DNA of 34,701 bases from contig JACRLJ010000027.1 in assembly GCA_016215105.1 (NCBI GenBank), positions 1 to 34,701 of the forward strand, read 5' to 3'. A model generated the notes under the pieces. That model was given only the letters and a program-made list of their open reading frames with translations. It had not been told where the DNA came from and ran no database searches. The stretch is from Candidatus Hydrogenedentota bacterium (GTDB lineage Bacteria; Hydrogenedentota; Hydrogenedentia; Hydrogenedentales; SLHB01). A program made the position numbers and the translations under genes. Positions 9,113-16,585 of the stretch are shown one piece after another; within the stretch, counting starts at the first letter, position 1, and every line of letters starts with the position of its first letter.

Positions 9113-9389
9113 GGGCAGGACTAGACGCTACCGCTGAAAGCACCTCATCAACGCTCTTCCCCGTGACCCGCAGATAAAGCGAATCGGGACACAGGTCGAC
9201 CTCATCTCCCCAAGCCAATTCACCCGACGAACCGATCCGGACATTCTGAAACACTCCGGCCTCGAGCCATAGCGAGAACACGCCCCTTCCCGCCAAATCG
9301 GATAGATCCACGACGCCTTTCGTGCCGTCATCAAACGTAAGCGCCAGCTTGAATCCGTCGAGCGGCTGAACTTCTATCACCTTATGCAT
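9105..9389 (-). CDS. DUF2442 domain protein
   Basis: 94-residue protein of the DUF2442 family, recognisable from VQPLDGFKLALTFDDGTKGV, then VDLSDLAGRGVFSLW and the closing GELAWGDEVDLCPDSLYLR. It is first in the two-gene unit with DUF4160 and has its own site, GAGGATATGAG before the ATG. The pairing with DUF4160 is the usual order. DUF2442 members are proposed DNA-interacting or antitoxin-like partners, but this is not established, and I infer only a functional link between the two. Confidence 0.88.
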   Translation of the reverse strand: MHKVIEVQPLDGFKLALTFDDGTKGVVDLSDLAGRGVFSLWLEAGVFQNVRIGSSGELAWGDEVDLCPDSLYLRVTGKSVDEVLSAVASSPAHA

Positions 9390-9674
9390 CTCATATCCTC
9401 GTCGTTCAAGAACTTCCCGGCAACGACTTCAATCAATCACAAGTATAGCACGCCAAAGACGGCGCCGCGATCTCCGACACGTTGAATTTCGTGAATTTCC
9501 GCCGTGCTCTTTACCTGTTCGAAAATCTTCATCTGTGCGAATCTGTGGATGCCAATCTCTTGTTCCCTTCTATGCGTTCTATGCGTTCTTTTGCGGCAAC
9601 GTCAATTTGGCTGCGGCGACACCGCGCTGTGAACATCGGTGAAATCTGTGGATCAATCTCTCTTTTTTTTCTTC
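9390..9674. other. intergenic region with short tandem repeats, no gene seen
   Basis: About 285 bases with no supported gene. It includes ATCTGTGCGA/ATCTGTGGAT (9531-9550), a TTCTATGCG tandem (9568-9585), the GC hairpin-module relative (9606-9632) and GGTGAAATCTGTGGATC (9639-9655), ending in a T-rich run before the esterase stop. Confidence 0.6.
9531..9655. repeat. dispersed intergenic repeat module, copy 2
   Basis: Two 10-base units, ATCTGTGCGA and ATCTGTGGAT (9531-9550), are followed by two TTCTATGCG units (9568-9585). Next comes TTTGGCTGCGGCGACACCGC (from 9606), a diverged copy of the 7210 module, and then GAAATCTGTGGATC. The same word order, in part, recurs at 13071-13145. Confidence 0.75.
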
Positions 9675-10835
9675 TCACTTCACACCCGGATACGGCCAGT
9701 TGTTGTACGTTCCCGTCAGCGCTTTGCCGAAGAACACATGGTCCGCGAAATCTAGCAACGCCTCCCAATCCTCCGGGACCATGTCATGCCCGCCAGGCCG
9801 CTCGTGCAACGCGATCTTCTCTCCCGCGCCCAGAAACTGAAACACCGTCTCCGTCGCCTTATGCGTCGCTTGCATCCCCAACGGATTCGACCACTGATCG
9901 CCCCGCGCTTCGAGCGACAGAAACGCCCGCGGCGCCACCAACGCCTTCACGAAATGCTGATCGATCGGCAGCCGCGTTTCCTTCCCCGCAAACGTCCGCA
10001 GACGCGGATGAAACCAGTAGTAGAAGCGTTTCGGGTCCGTGATCGCCTCCAGCGTCTCGCAGTCCTTGTCCGCAATACGCAGCGCCCCCGCCCCGCCCGT
10101 CCCGGACGCATGCGGCGCGACCAGCGCGAACCGCTCGTCCAACGCCCCGGCCAACAGCGCCGCCTTACCCGTCCGCGAATGCCCCGTCACCGCCATATGC
10201 GCCGAGTCAATCTCCGGCAGCGTGCAAAGATAATCCGTCAGTCTCATGCACCCCCACGCCCACGCCGCCAGCGTCCCCCAATCGTAGTCCGGATAATGAG
10301 GGTACACCCCCTGCGTTCGCGTTCCCTTGTCGTCGTCCGCGTCGAAATACCACATCCCCGCAAACGCATAACCCCGCGCAATCACCTGACGCGCCGTCGG
10401 AACCACATGCGCCTGCCACACCGGGTCAATCGCGATCACCACGGGAAACCGCGGTCCGCCCGTCGCCGGCAGCAGCACCCCTACCTTCATCCGGAACCGC
10501 GGCTCCGGCCCCATCGCCAACGTCAACTCCCGCGAGATCGCCTTCCCGTCCAGCGCCGCATGCTCCACCACTTCCTCCGCCACCACGTCCCCCGGCGCGG
10601 GCGGCATATGCCCGTACTCATAGTGAAGCAGAAGTTCGATTAACTCCCGCCGCCGCTTCCCCCAATCCTCCCGACTCGTCACCCGCGTCCCATCCCGCAT
10701 CAAGAACAGGTCCGGCAAGTCCTTCAATTCCGGTAACGCATCCACCTCGGGAAACGCCGCGGCGCTATTCTCATCAGCCGGAACCGCCATCAGCATGCCG
10801 TGTATCACACCCGCCCAGACCAACGCTGTCAACAC
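9675..10835 (-). CDS. CE15-like (glucuronoyl-esterase-type) exported alpha/beta hydrolase
   Basis: 386-residue secreted alpha/beta hydrolase resembling carbohydrate esterase family 15, which cleaves glucuronate ester links between xylan and lignin. It begins with a hydrophobic signal segment (residues 1-18). The nucleophile elbow GHSRTGK (Ser220) and the following ALDERFALVAPHASGTGG match the CE15 GxSRxGK...ALDERxxLxxPxxSGxGG pattern, and the catalytic His is likely His350 in PGGHDM. The canonical acidic residue of the PQESG segment is Ala243 here, so the acid may instead be in the SLEARGDQW loop (Glu309 or Asp313), an arrangement known for some bacterial CE15 enzymes. The GTG at 10835 is chosen because GGAGGTGA lies about 5 bases upstream and the nearby ATG is out of frame. 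Confidence 0.82.
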   Translation of the reverse strand: MLTALVWAGVIHGMLMAVPADENSAAAFPEVDALPELKDLPDLFLMRDGTRVTSREDWGKRRRELIELLLHYEYGHMPPAPGDVVAEEVVEHAALDGKAISRELTLAMGPEPRFRMKVGVLLPATGGPRFPVVIAIDPVWQAHVVPTARQVIARGYAFAGMWYFDADDDKGTRTQGVYPHYPDYDWGTLAAWAWGCMRLTDYLCTLPEIDSAHMAVTGHSRTGKAALLAGALDERFALVAPHASGTGGAGALRIADKDCETLEAITDPKRFYYWFHPRLRTFAGKETRLPIDQHFVKALVAPRAFLSLEARGDQWSNPLGMQATHKATETVFQFLGAGEKIALHERPGGHDMVPEDWEALLDFADHVFFGKALTGTYNNWPYPGVK

Positions 10836-11197
10836 ATCTCACCTCCGCTACGTGTAGCGCCAACCGCTCGACGCCGATTCAGACAACAACCCAAACCAAG
10901 TGTAGTGATCCAAGATTGAAGCGACTCAACTGAACTCCGCAATCGAGCGAAAACCGGGGACTGACTCGCTTTACGGCAGTTGGAAAAGCGTGTCTGTCCC
11001 CGCTTTTCGCGGCTTTCGCGTCCAAGGATAAGATGTCATCGGCATAACTCACTACACTACAGGCGCGGCCATAAAGCGGACTTTCTGGCCGGAATCCTAG
11101 ACTTGCCCCACCATTCTACGTTCCTGCATAGTGAATGCGCGACAAGCACGGGCAAGTGACTCCAGGCAGTGGGCCGCCCGAAAGGAACGAAGACACC
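10836..11197. other. intergenic region with a long palindrome, no gene seen
   Basis: About 360 bases between the divergent esterase and small membrane protein genes. The only structure I see is the 26-bp stem at 10947-11010. Confidence 0.6.
10947..11010. repeat. REP-like 26-bp palindrome
   Basis: The left arm 10947-10972 pairs with 10985-11010 at 23 of 26 positions around a 12-base loop. The arms contain the words CCGGGGACTGAC and GTCTGTCCCCG, which resemble intergenic REP-type elements associated elsewhere with TnpA_REP (RAYT) transposases. No such transposase is in this window. Confidence 0.8.
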
Positions 11198-11632
11198 ATG
11201 GAAAGCTTCGGGACCTTATGTTCGATACCTGCCAGTTTTGCCGCCGGCGCAGTCTATTCAATTCTTATCGGCAAATTCATACGGCCGCACCGGCGCCTCT
11301 CTCTATACCTCGTCTCCGTTTCCGCGTTTGTCCTAATCGGCATCGCCGTAGAAGTGATTCTTCTGGCGACTGTGGGAGTACGACGCAGCCGTGGCTTGAT
11401 AGGTCCGGCCTTCTACCAGATTCATTCTTTTTGCTTCTTCTTCGGACCACCGTCATTGGTAAACGTAATCATGCTCGGACCGACGCGCCGCTTCCATTGG
11501 CTCGTGCCCGCGTTGTGGTGTGCCGCGTTCGGACTATTCTTGGTTCTACTCCAATACGGCGTCTTCGAGACTCTTTACGGCGTCGAAAGTGGTACCGGGC
11601 CCTACAGCGAGATTGACGGCCGCCGCCCCTGA
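11198..11632 (+). CDS. small four-helix membrane protein, unknown function
   Basis: 144-residue hydrophobic protein that I do not recognise. Four likely membrane helices can be seen at about residues 5-26, 33-60, 66-92 and 100-124, joined by short basic loops, with a short acidic, polar C-tail. The ATG at 11198 is preceded by AAAGGAA about 10 bases away; an in-frame upstream start at 11135 would add a polar, non-membrane extension. It has no close neighbour on its strand and lies at the edge of a repeat-rich area, so context gives no role. An overlapping frame from 11131 lacks membrane logic and is ignored. Confidence 0.6.
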   Translation: MESFGTLCSIPASFAAGAVYSILIGKFIRPHRRLSLYLVSVSAFVLIGIAVEVILLATVGVRRSRGLIGPAFYQIHSFCFFFGPPSLVNVIMLGPTRRFHWLVPALWCAAFGLFLVLLQYGVFETLYGVESGTGPYSEIDGRRP

Positions 11633-11782
11633 GGCCGTTGACTTGCCAGGACGGCGTCATGGGCGTCTTTGCGCGCACCGGCAATGCTTGGAAATCCTGG
11701 GAGAAGGCGCCGAATAGCTCTATCTTCATCGTGGTTCGGATTGGATTTCTGTCTCTCGCAAAATCAACGCTCCCGTAGGCCG

Positions 11783-11899
11783 CTTCGGTTTTCGCCGAAG
11801 GCGATAAACATCAAAGCCCTGGGTTGGCCACCGAAGGCTTTGCGAAGGTGGCCTACCCAGGGTACCGTAGCCCACCACGTCCCATCCCTGAAAGGGATG
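11783..11899. repeat. cluster of three hairpins
   Basis: Hairpin 1 is CTTCGG/CCGAAG at 11783-11800. Hairpin 2 has a 16-base arm at 11817-11832 pairing at 15 of 16 positions with 11847-11862 around a 14-base loop. Hairpin 3 is CATCCCT-GAA-AGGGATG at 11883-11899, perfect. Similar CCCTGGGT/ACCCAGGG and ATCCCTGAAAGGGAT words are familiar from intergenic repeats of planctomycete-like genomes (from memory, not searched). Confidence 0.8.
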
Positions 11900-12018
11900 A
11901 ACATTGCGACCCAGAAGTCGGCGCGGCGCAGTTTTGCCAAAACCGCATCTCTTGCCACGGCCCCAACCCTGGTCCCGATCATGGTCTCTCCCGGCGGCAG
12001 CCCTCGCTCTTTCTTCTT

Positions 12019-12071
12019 CCGTGTATTCCGTGTATTCCGTGTATTCCGTGTATTCCGTGTGTTCCGTGGTT
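12019..12071. repeat. CCGTGTATT 9-base tandem array
   Basis: Four exact CCGTGTATT units are followed by CCGTGTGTT and CCGTGGTT. A two-unit relative is at 7232-7258. There are no spacers, so it is not a CRISPR array. Confidence 0.9.
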
Positions 12072-12102
12072 GGGTGCTCTTCGCCACCACCCTGCGAATT
12101 GG

Positions 12103-13071
12103 TCAACGCAGGAAATCCACCCCTTCGGAAGCCCACTTAATGCCCTTGGCGCGAACAAACTCCTCGACCTCGGCGGTTAACCGAAACCCGTTCTTTTCAG
12201 CTATCCGATAGTACTCCGCGACGATTTTGCCGCTCTTGCTGTGCGGGTGTTTCCGGAAGTAGTTCTTCAAGACCTCCCGCGTCTCGGTCGGCATTACATA
12301 CTGTTCGCTGGTCGATGTGTCAACCATATTGAATTGGTTTTCTCGGCTCGGCTTGTCAACGCGCCGGAAAACCAGGGAGTTGTCAAGGCCACTTAACAAT
12401 GTGCCCAGGTAGGCTTCATAATAATGTTGCGCGTCAGCTTTCAAGGGCGTCTTACGATACTCTGCGAGGTAGCGATCCCAAGCGATTACCCGCTCGCCAA
12501 CGCGCTCAAGCGAGATGCACAGACCCCCGTCGGTCTGGAACCGCTCGCCGAGTTCCTGCTTTCGGATTTCCAAATACGCGCGAACGGACGGAGAAACATA
12601 CTTCGAGAAGGTTTCAGCCATAAACTCCGGAGTCTCTTCGAAAGTGAAGCCCCCCAGCTCACCGACTGCCTCAAGGCCATTCTGTTCGAGAAGCCGTACG
12701 AACGCCGGCTCTTCCAGCTTGCTAAAATACTCCTCACCACCAGCCGACCAATGTTCTTTCGTCAGCCTCTCCATCGCCTGCACGGCCACACGCTGACAGA
12801 AACTCCGAAAGAGCAAATAACCGGTGTCGCACCGATGAACGTCCTGTCCCGCAAACAACGTCACGAACCGGTCACGGGCCTTCCCGATTGACGCAATATC
12901 TGTGGCGTCCAGATCATGAAGGTACGCCTTGTACGCTTCGACAAAATAACGTCGCCAATTCTGTGCCTTTGAGCCGCAGCTTACTGACTTTCCGTCGTTA
13001 TCTCCCTCTATTGAATCTGTACTACTCACGTTCAGAATCGCGAATTCCTGTCGTAATTTCCCTTTCTTCAA
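12103..13071 (-). CDS. orphan hypothetical protein, 322 residues
   Basis: I do not recognise this protein. It is soluble, highly charged, and rich in Glu, Lys and aromatic residues. It shows no signal peptide, membrane segment or known catalytic motif, and is probably mostly helical. Distinct stretches are NWRRYFVEAYKAYLHDLDA near the N-terminus, a central helical region, and EVLKNYFRKHPHSKSGKIVA near the end. The apparent TTG start at 13071 sits inside a dispersed repeat and has a poor ribosome site; GTG at 13029 is an alternative that would remove 14 residues. Both ends touch repeats (12019-12071 and 13071-13145). The gene looks less GC-biased than its neighbours by eye, so it may be an acquired cassette. 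Confidence 0.6.
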   Translation of the reverse strand: MKKGKLRQEFAILNVSSTDSIEGDNDGKSVSCGSKAQNWRRYFVEAYKAYLHDLDATDIASIGKARDRFVTLFAGQDVHRCDTGYLLFRSFCQRVAVQAMERLTKEHWSAGGEEYFSKLEEPAFVRLLEQNGLEAVGELGGFTFEETPEFMAETFSKYVSPSVRAYLEIRKQELGERFQTDGGLCISLERVGERVIAWDRYLAEYRKTPLKADAQHYYEAYLGTLLSGLDNSLVFRRVDKPSRENQFNMVDTSTSEQYVMPTETREVLKNYFRKHPHSKSGKIVAEYYRIAEKNGFRLTAEVEEFVRAKGIKWASEGVDFLR

Positions 13072-13145
13072 TCTGCGAAAACCTGTGAAATCTGTGGATC
13101 GTCTCTTTCTTTATTTCACTTTGGTTGCGGCTACGCTGCGCTGCG
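13071..13145. repeat. dispersed intergenic repeat module, copy 3
   Basis: ATCTGCGAAA, ACCTGTGAA and ATCTGTGGAT (13071-13099) are followed by TTTCTTTATTTCAC and then TTTGGTTGCGGCTACGCTGC (from 13120). These are the same two words as in copies at 7210 and 9531. On the minus strand it supplies the last residues of the small protein gene and the start region of the orphan protein. Confidence 0.8.
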
Positions 13146-13353
13146 TTTTTTCGGTCAATTCGAGCACTGCGCGGAGCGCCTCATTAACGGCCTCCGACGT
13201 CGGAAACGCCTTGGCGACATCCGGACTAAGCAAGACCAAGTTTGAACCTTTTCGATAAGCCGCCAAGTACTTGCCGCGGACGCCCTTTCCAAGGTCTTCG
13301 CGGCGATACTCAGGACGAAGCTTGTTCTTCTCAGTAGTCCGTGCCTTCTTCAT
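13111..13353 (-). CDS. small conserved protein coupled to the isomerase gene
   Basis: 80-residue basic protein. The core RREDLGKGVRGKYLAAYRKG followed by SNLVLLSPDVAKAFPTSEAV, then NEALRAVLEL, matches a widespread small hypothetical family (pattern LRPEYxxxDL..GVRGKY...NLVLLxPDVAxAFPxxxAVNxALR). It is often seen in mobile or toxin-antitoxin-like settings, though a function is not established. The start is the ATG at 13353, with AGGAGA upstream, and it shares ATGA with the stop of the TIM-barrel gene. The last dozen residues (TQRSVAATKVK) are encoded by the dispersed repeat at 13119-13145, outside the family core, so the C-terminus was probably extended by the repeat. Confidence 0.75.
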   Translation of the reverse strand: MKKARTTEKNKLRPEYRREDLGKGVRGKYLAAYRKGSNLVLLSPDVAKAFPTSEAVNEALRAVLELTEKTQRSVAATKVK

Positions 13354-14153
13354 TGATTTCTCCTGCTCAGTTCCTCCCGCAGCTTCGTCAGATACGCTCC
13401 CTCGATCTCCGCAATCTCCCACGGGTCCCGCCTGCCTTCATGATTCGCATGCTCAATCGAAACGTAGCCATCGAACCCTTTCGCCATCAGCCGCGGCAGA
13501 GTCTCGCCGTAGTCGAGCACACCCTCCGCCAAGGGAAGCAAGTGACCACCGACCAGCGCCGTGTAATTGTGCGTGTGCATGTGCCACGTCACGTGACCGA
13601 GTTGTTCGATGGTCGTGTCGATGGTCTCGTGGCCGTCTTTGAGGGGGAGCTGCGGATTGACACCCAGATTTGGACGCCCGACCCCCGCGAGCAGCCGCAA
13701 CGCCCCCGGCGAGTCCGCCATGAGGCTGCCCCCATGGCATTCGAGCGCCAACCGAATCCCGTGCGGCGCCGCCATATCACAGACCCGCTGCAACCCCCGG
13801 AACGCCGCCTCCCACTGTTCCACCGTCGCCTCCGCCGGCCCCACGCCCGGCCCCGTGAACACCCGGATCAGCGGCTTACCCAATTGCAGCGACCACGACA
13901 CGTACCGCTCCGCGATCCGCAGCGTCTCGTCCCACTTCTCCTGGCCATGCACGAAATCGAAGTACGGACAGATCTGCGCACATGCAACACCGGTGTCCTG
14001 AAGGATATCCGCCAACTCCGCGATGTCCATCTTATCCAGGCTGACTGGCCAGAACTCGATACCCTCATAGCCGAACTTCCGCAGCCGCGCAAGATGTCCG
14101 CGTACCTCTCCAACGTCCCAACTCATCGGATAGCAAAGACCAATCCGAAACAT
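13350..14153 (-). CDS. sugar phosphate isomerase/epimerase-like TIM barrel
   Basis: 267-residue cytoplasmic protein of the xylose-isomerase-like TIM-barrel family (AP_endonuc_2, PF01261). Divalent-metal ligands are visible at the ends of strands: Glu in LALECHGG, an acidic-site neighbour in GVNPQLP (Asn where Asp is common), His in WHMHTHNY, and Glu in VSIEHANHEG. The start MFRIGLCYPMSW and length are typical. The stop overlaps the next small gene by ATGA. A good promoter candidate lies about 60 bases upstream. Members act on free or phosphorylated sugars, inosose or related keto-sugars; which one cannot be told. Confidence 0.85.
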   Translation of the reverse strand: MFRIGLCYPMSWDVGEVRGHLARLRKFGYEGIEFWPVSLDKMDIAELADILQDTGVACAQICPYFDFVHGQEKWDETLRIAERYVSWSLQLGKPLIRVFTGPGVGPAEATVEQWEAAFRGLQRVCDMAAPHGIRLALECHGGSLMADSPGALRLLAGVGRPNLGVNPQLPLKDGHETIDTTIEQLGHVTWHMHTHNYTALVGGHLLPLAEGVLDYGETLPRLMAKGFDGYVSIEHANHEGRRDPWEIAEIEGAYLTKLREELSRRNQ

Positions 14154-14212
14154 CGCTCATACCCTCCAAGACTTGCCCGACTTAATCCAACCACGAAGAT
14201 TCGCTCACTACT

Positions 14213-14240
14213 ACTATATTCATCATTATTTGTAAACCAA
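14213..14240 (-). promoter_or_regulatory. putative sigma70-type promoter of isomerase gene
   Basis: Read on the minus strand: TTGGTT (14240-14235), 16 bases, TATAGT (14218-14213), in an unusually AT-rich stretch about 60 bases before the ATG at 14153. Confidence 0.45.
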
Positions 14241-14319
14241 ACAACCCTCGTCTCACCAAGTTTATAGCCCCGCCCGTCAAGCGGCCCTGCCCAACAGACC
14301 CTCGTTTCGACACACGCCT

Positions 14320-14382
14320 CCTATTCGTCCCATAGGTCCCATAGGTCCCATAGGTCCTATAGGTCCTATTCGACCTATCCGC
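14320..14382. repeat. CCCATAGGT 9-base tandem array
   Basis: Seven 9-base units: CCTATTCGT, three exact CCCATAGGT, CCTATAGGT, CCTATTCGA and CCTATCCGC. It has the same period as the array at 12019 but an unrelated word. Confidence 0.9.
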
Positions 14383-14497
14383 TCAACGCATCCAAACGTG
14401 CGATTAGCCGAAACAGATAGCCTATACATATAGGGGATGTTGTACGGAACACTCTCCTCAGAGGCGCCACGGCCGAAAGATCTTCGGTCGGCCACCT

Positions 14498-16444
14498 CTA
14501 CCGATCTTGAGTTTTCGGCGCGTCGTCGCTGTTGCTGACCTCGACGGCCCCGGCCTGGCACAACGCGCGCAGTTGCGCAACGTCAAACGCTTCGAGAATA
14601 CCGAAGCAGAACAATGCCGGAACGTCCTCGTAGCGCACGCGTTTCTGGATAACAACCTTGAGCGATGTTGGGGCCCCTTGAGCGGACACGACCTCGTAGG
14701 GCGCCGGCGCAAGAGCTCCGGCGGCCAAGGCGGCTATGCCGGCGTTCCAGCCCTGGCCCGCAAGACTCACGGGGCCGGCGCCGTACGTATTGCGAACCCA
14801 GTCCGTCACCGCGAGCACCTGCGACACTTGGATACCCAGGGGCCGCTCGCCAATCGTGGCGATTAGCATCGCGTATTGGTGCGGCCGGTCACGGAGTTCG
14901 TTGCATTCGCCCATCAGTAGCGGATCGATCACCACCACGCGCGCGTGAGCGTCCCACTGGTCCGTCACGAGCGCCTGCGCGCGGAACTTGCCTCGGTCAG
15001 CGAAAATGATCCGCGTCGAGACTGGCGGCGCGCCTTCCGGCTCGATCACGGCCGCGGGCACGGTCCACGGCCCCACGCGCAGCCGGTACAGCGCGATGCG
15101 GACGCCCGTTGCGGTGCGCTCGTCAACCCGTGCAGCGTCATCGACCTGTAACGGTTTGAATCGAAGGAGTTCGCGCAGACCCGCCCGCGGGTCCGCTGGA
15201 GCGGCGCCCGGACGTTTTGCCAGCAATCCGTCCGCGATCGAGTAAAACGTGGCGTTGCCGGCCGGTACGCCCACGCGCAATTCGTCGAGCGTCTTTATTT
15301 CGCCGTCGCTGGAGATGTCGCTGTCAGCCCAATCGGACTCGGGCAGGAAATGACGATTGTAGAAACGATAGAACTGCTCGCGGTTGTCCCTGTCGTAATT
15401 GTGGTTGCCCGGATCTTCGTTAGTGTGAAATACGAAATCGCCGTCTTTGTTGAAGAGTGTATAGAAACCCACCACGGGTTCGTAAACCGCCGCGCGAGCG
15501 AGCGCCGCGCCAAAACAACAGTCGTCCTGGGCGTTGTACAGCAGCAATGCCGGCCGCGGCGCAAGCAGCGCCGTCAGCCCGGCGTAGTCCGTCGTCGCCA
15601 CAAAATCCGGTGGCGCTTGCTCGATATCGCCGACGTTGCTGATGTTTCGCGCGCGCTCGGCGATTCCCGTGTAGCCCGCGTCCGGCGCGGCCAGTTTGAT
15701 TCGCGTGTCCAGCGCGCTAAGGAGTATCGTTTGCCAACCTCCGCCCGAAAGTCCCGTCATCGCCACGCGCTCCGCGTCGGCGTTGGGCAAAGACAACAGC
15801 GTGTCCAAGCCCCGCTTCATCGCCTGGTAGAAGATAGACAGCCCGCTCACGCCGCACAGGTCGAGATACGCGGAGGCATTGTGGTCCAACGCGTCCACGC
15901 GCAGTTCGCCACAGTTGATCCACTCCGGATGCAACGACAGAATGCCGCGCTTGGCAAGGTTGATCGAGCGCATTTGCTCGTACGCCTTCGCCTTGCCCTC
16001 GAGCAGTTCGTGCCCATTGACATTGAACACACACGGCAGCTTGCCGGTCCGGCCAGTAGGTTCGTAAACGAGCGCGGGAATCCAGAACCCTGGAATCGCC
16101 TCGTAGCGCAACTTCCGGATTCGGTAGCCTTTCCCGGTCTCGATAGCGCCAACCCACTCGATACGCGCGGAACCCTCGCGCCACTCGGCCGGCGCGCCGC
16201 GGTAGACGACGCCCTCGAGCACGGCCCGCCGCAGCGCGTCCGCGTCCCGCGTCCAGTCCGCGGCCGATGCCGGCGCCGTACAGGCAGGCGCGCGTTTGCA
16301 GACGAATTGTTCGATCTCGGTCCGCGTCTGCCCGCTGGTCAGCAGTTGTTGGCGCAACGCCAGATCGACGGTGTTCCGCAGTTCGCTGGACACGCCGCCC
16401 GGCGCCAGCGAAGCAATCGCCACGAACAACGACGCTGTCAACAT
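14498..16444 (-). CDS. exported two-lobed alpha/beta hydrolase (acetyl-xylan-esterase-like)
   Basis: 648-residue secreted protein with two alpha/beta-hydrolase lobes. A hydrophobic leader spans residues 1-19. The first lobe carries the nucleophile elbow GLSGGGW (Ser233), Asp307 or Asp308 in YNAQDD and His348 in PGNHNYD, a complete Ser-Asp-His triad. The second lobe (about 430-640) has a matching strand-turn SLAGQGWNAG in which the nucleophile is Gln, so it is probably inactive and structural. The family resembles the acetyl-xylan-esterase/prolyl-oligopeptidase-type esterases common in planctomycete-like genomes; the ester substrate is unknown. The ATG at 16444 has AAAGGAG upstream. It ends with TAG and follows the ABC ATPase gene by 141 bases on the same strand. 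Confidence 0.8.
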   Translation of the reverse strand: MLTASLFVAIASLAPGGVSSELRNTVDLALRQQLLTSGQTRTEIEQFVCKRAPACTAPASAADWTRDADALRRAVLEGVVYRGAPAEWREGSARIEWVGAIETGKGYRIRKLRYEAIPGFWIPALVYEPTGRTGKLPCVFNVNGHELLEGKAKAYEQMRSINLAKRGILSLHPEWINCGELRVDALDHNASAYLDLCGVSGLSIFYQAMKRGLDTLLSLPNADAERVAMTGLSGGGWQTILLSALDTRIKLAAPDAGYTGIAERARNISNVGDIEQAPPDFVATTDYAGLTALLAPRPALLLYNAQDDCCFGAALARAAVYEPVVGFYTLFNKDGDFVFHTNEDPGNHNYDRDNREQFYRFYNRHFLPESDWADSDISSDGEIKTLDELRVGVPAGNATFYSIADGLLAKRPGAAPADPRAGLRELLRFKPLQVDDAARVDERTATGVRIALYRLRVGPWTVPAAVIEPEGAPPVSTRIIFADRGKFRAQALVTDQWDAHARVVVIDPLLMGECNELRDRPHQYAMLIATIGERPLGIQVSQVLAVTDWVRNTYGAGPVSLAGQGWNAGIAALAAGALAPAPYEVVSAQGAPTSLKVVIQKRVRYEDVPALFCFGILEAFDVAQLRALCQAGAVEVSNSDDAPKTQDR

Positions 16445-16585
16445 GTTCCGCTCTCCTTTCACCGGCGGCGCCGAATCGCGCCGGAACCACACTACCACGC
16501 CGAAGACCGGCCCCGCGACGGCGCGCATGGGAGGGCAGATGTCCTCATCCGCCAGTATGTAGCACTGCGCAGTATGTTAAGCGCG

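Larger units (their letters stand above)
11633..12102. other. repeat-dense intergenic region, no gene seen
   Basis: About 470 bases with a cluster of three hairpins (11783-11899) and a 9-base tandem array (12019-12071). Open frames here translate to Thr-Glu-Tyr or Asn-Thr-Arg repeats and are taken as artefacts of the array. Confidence 0.7.
14154..14497. other. intergenic region with promoter and 9-base tandem repeat
   Basis: About 345 bases. The promoter-like sequence for the TIM-barrel gene is at 14213-14240, and a CCCATAGGT tandem array is at 14320-14382. No gene is supported; a minus-strand frame across the array encodes a Gly-Pro-Met repeat and is rejected. Confidence 0.65.

Noticed and set aside
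11131-11616. Alternative frame overlapping the small membrane protein
   Set aside because: Arg-rich, no membrane logic, and the other frame has four clear helices.
12019-12071. CRISPR-like array
   Set aside because: Units are 9 bases with no spacers and there are no cas genes.
11726-12136. Frames with TTEHTEYTEYTE or NTRNTRNTR repeats
   Set aside because: They are translations of the CCGTGTATT array in different frames, a common database artefact.
14277-14561. Collagen-like Gly-Pro-Met repeat frame on the minus strand
   Set aside because: It is the translation of the CCCATAGGT tandem array, with no ribosome site and no collagen-like length.
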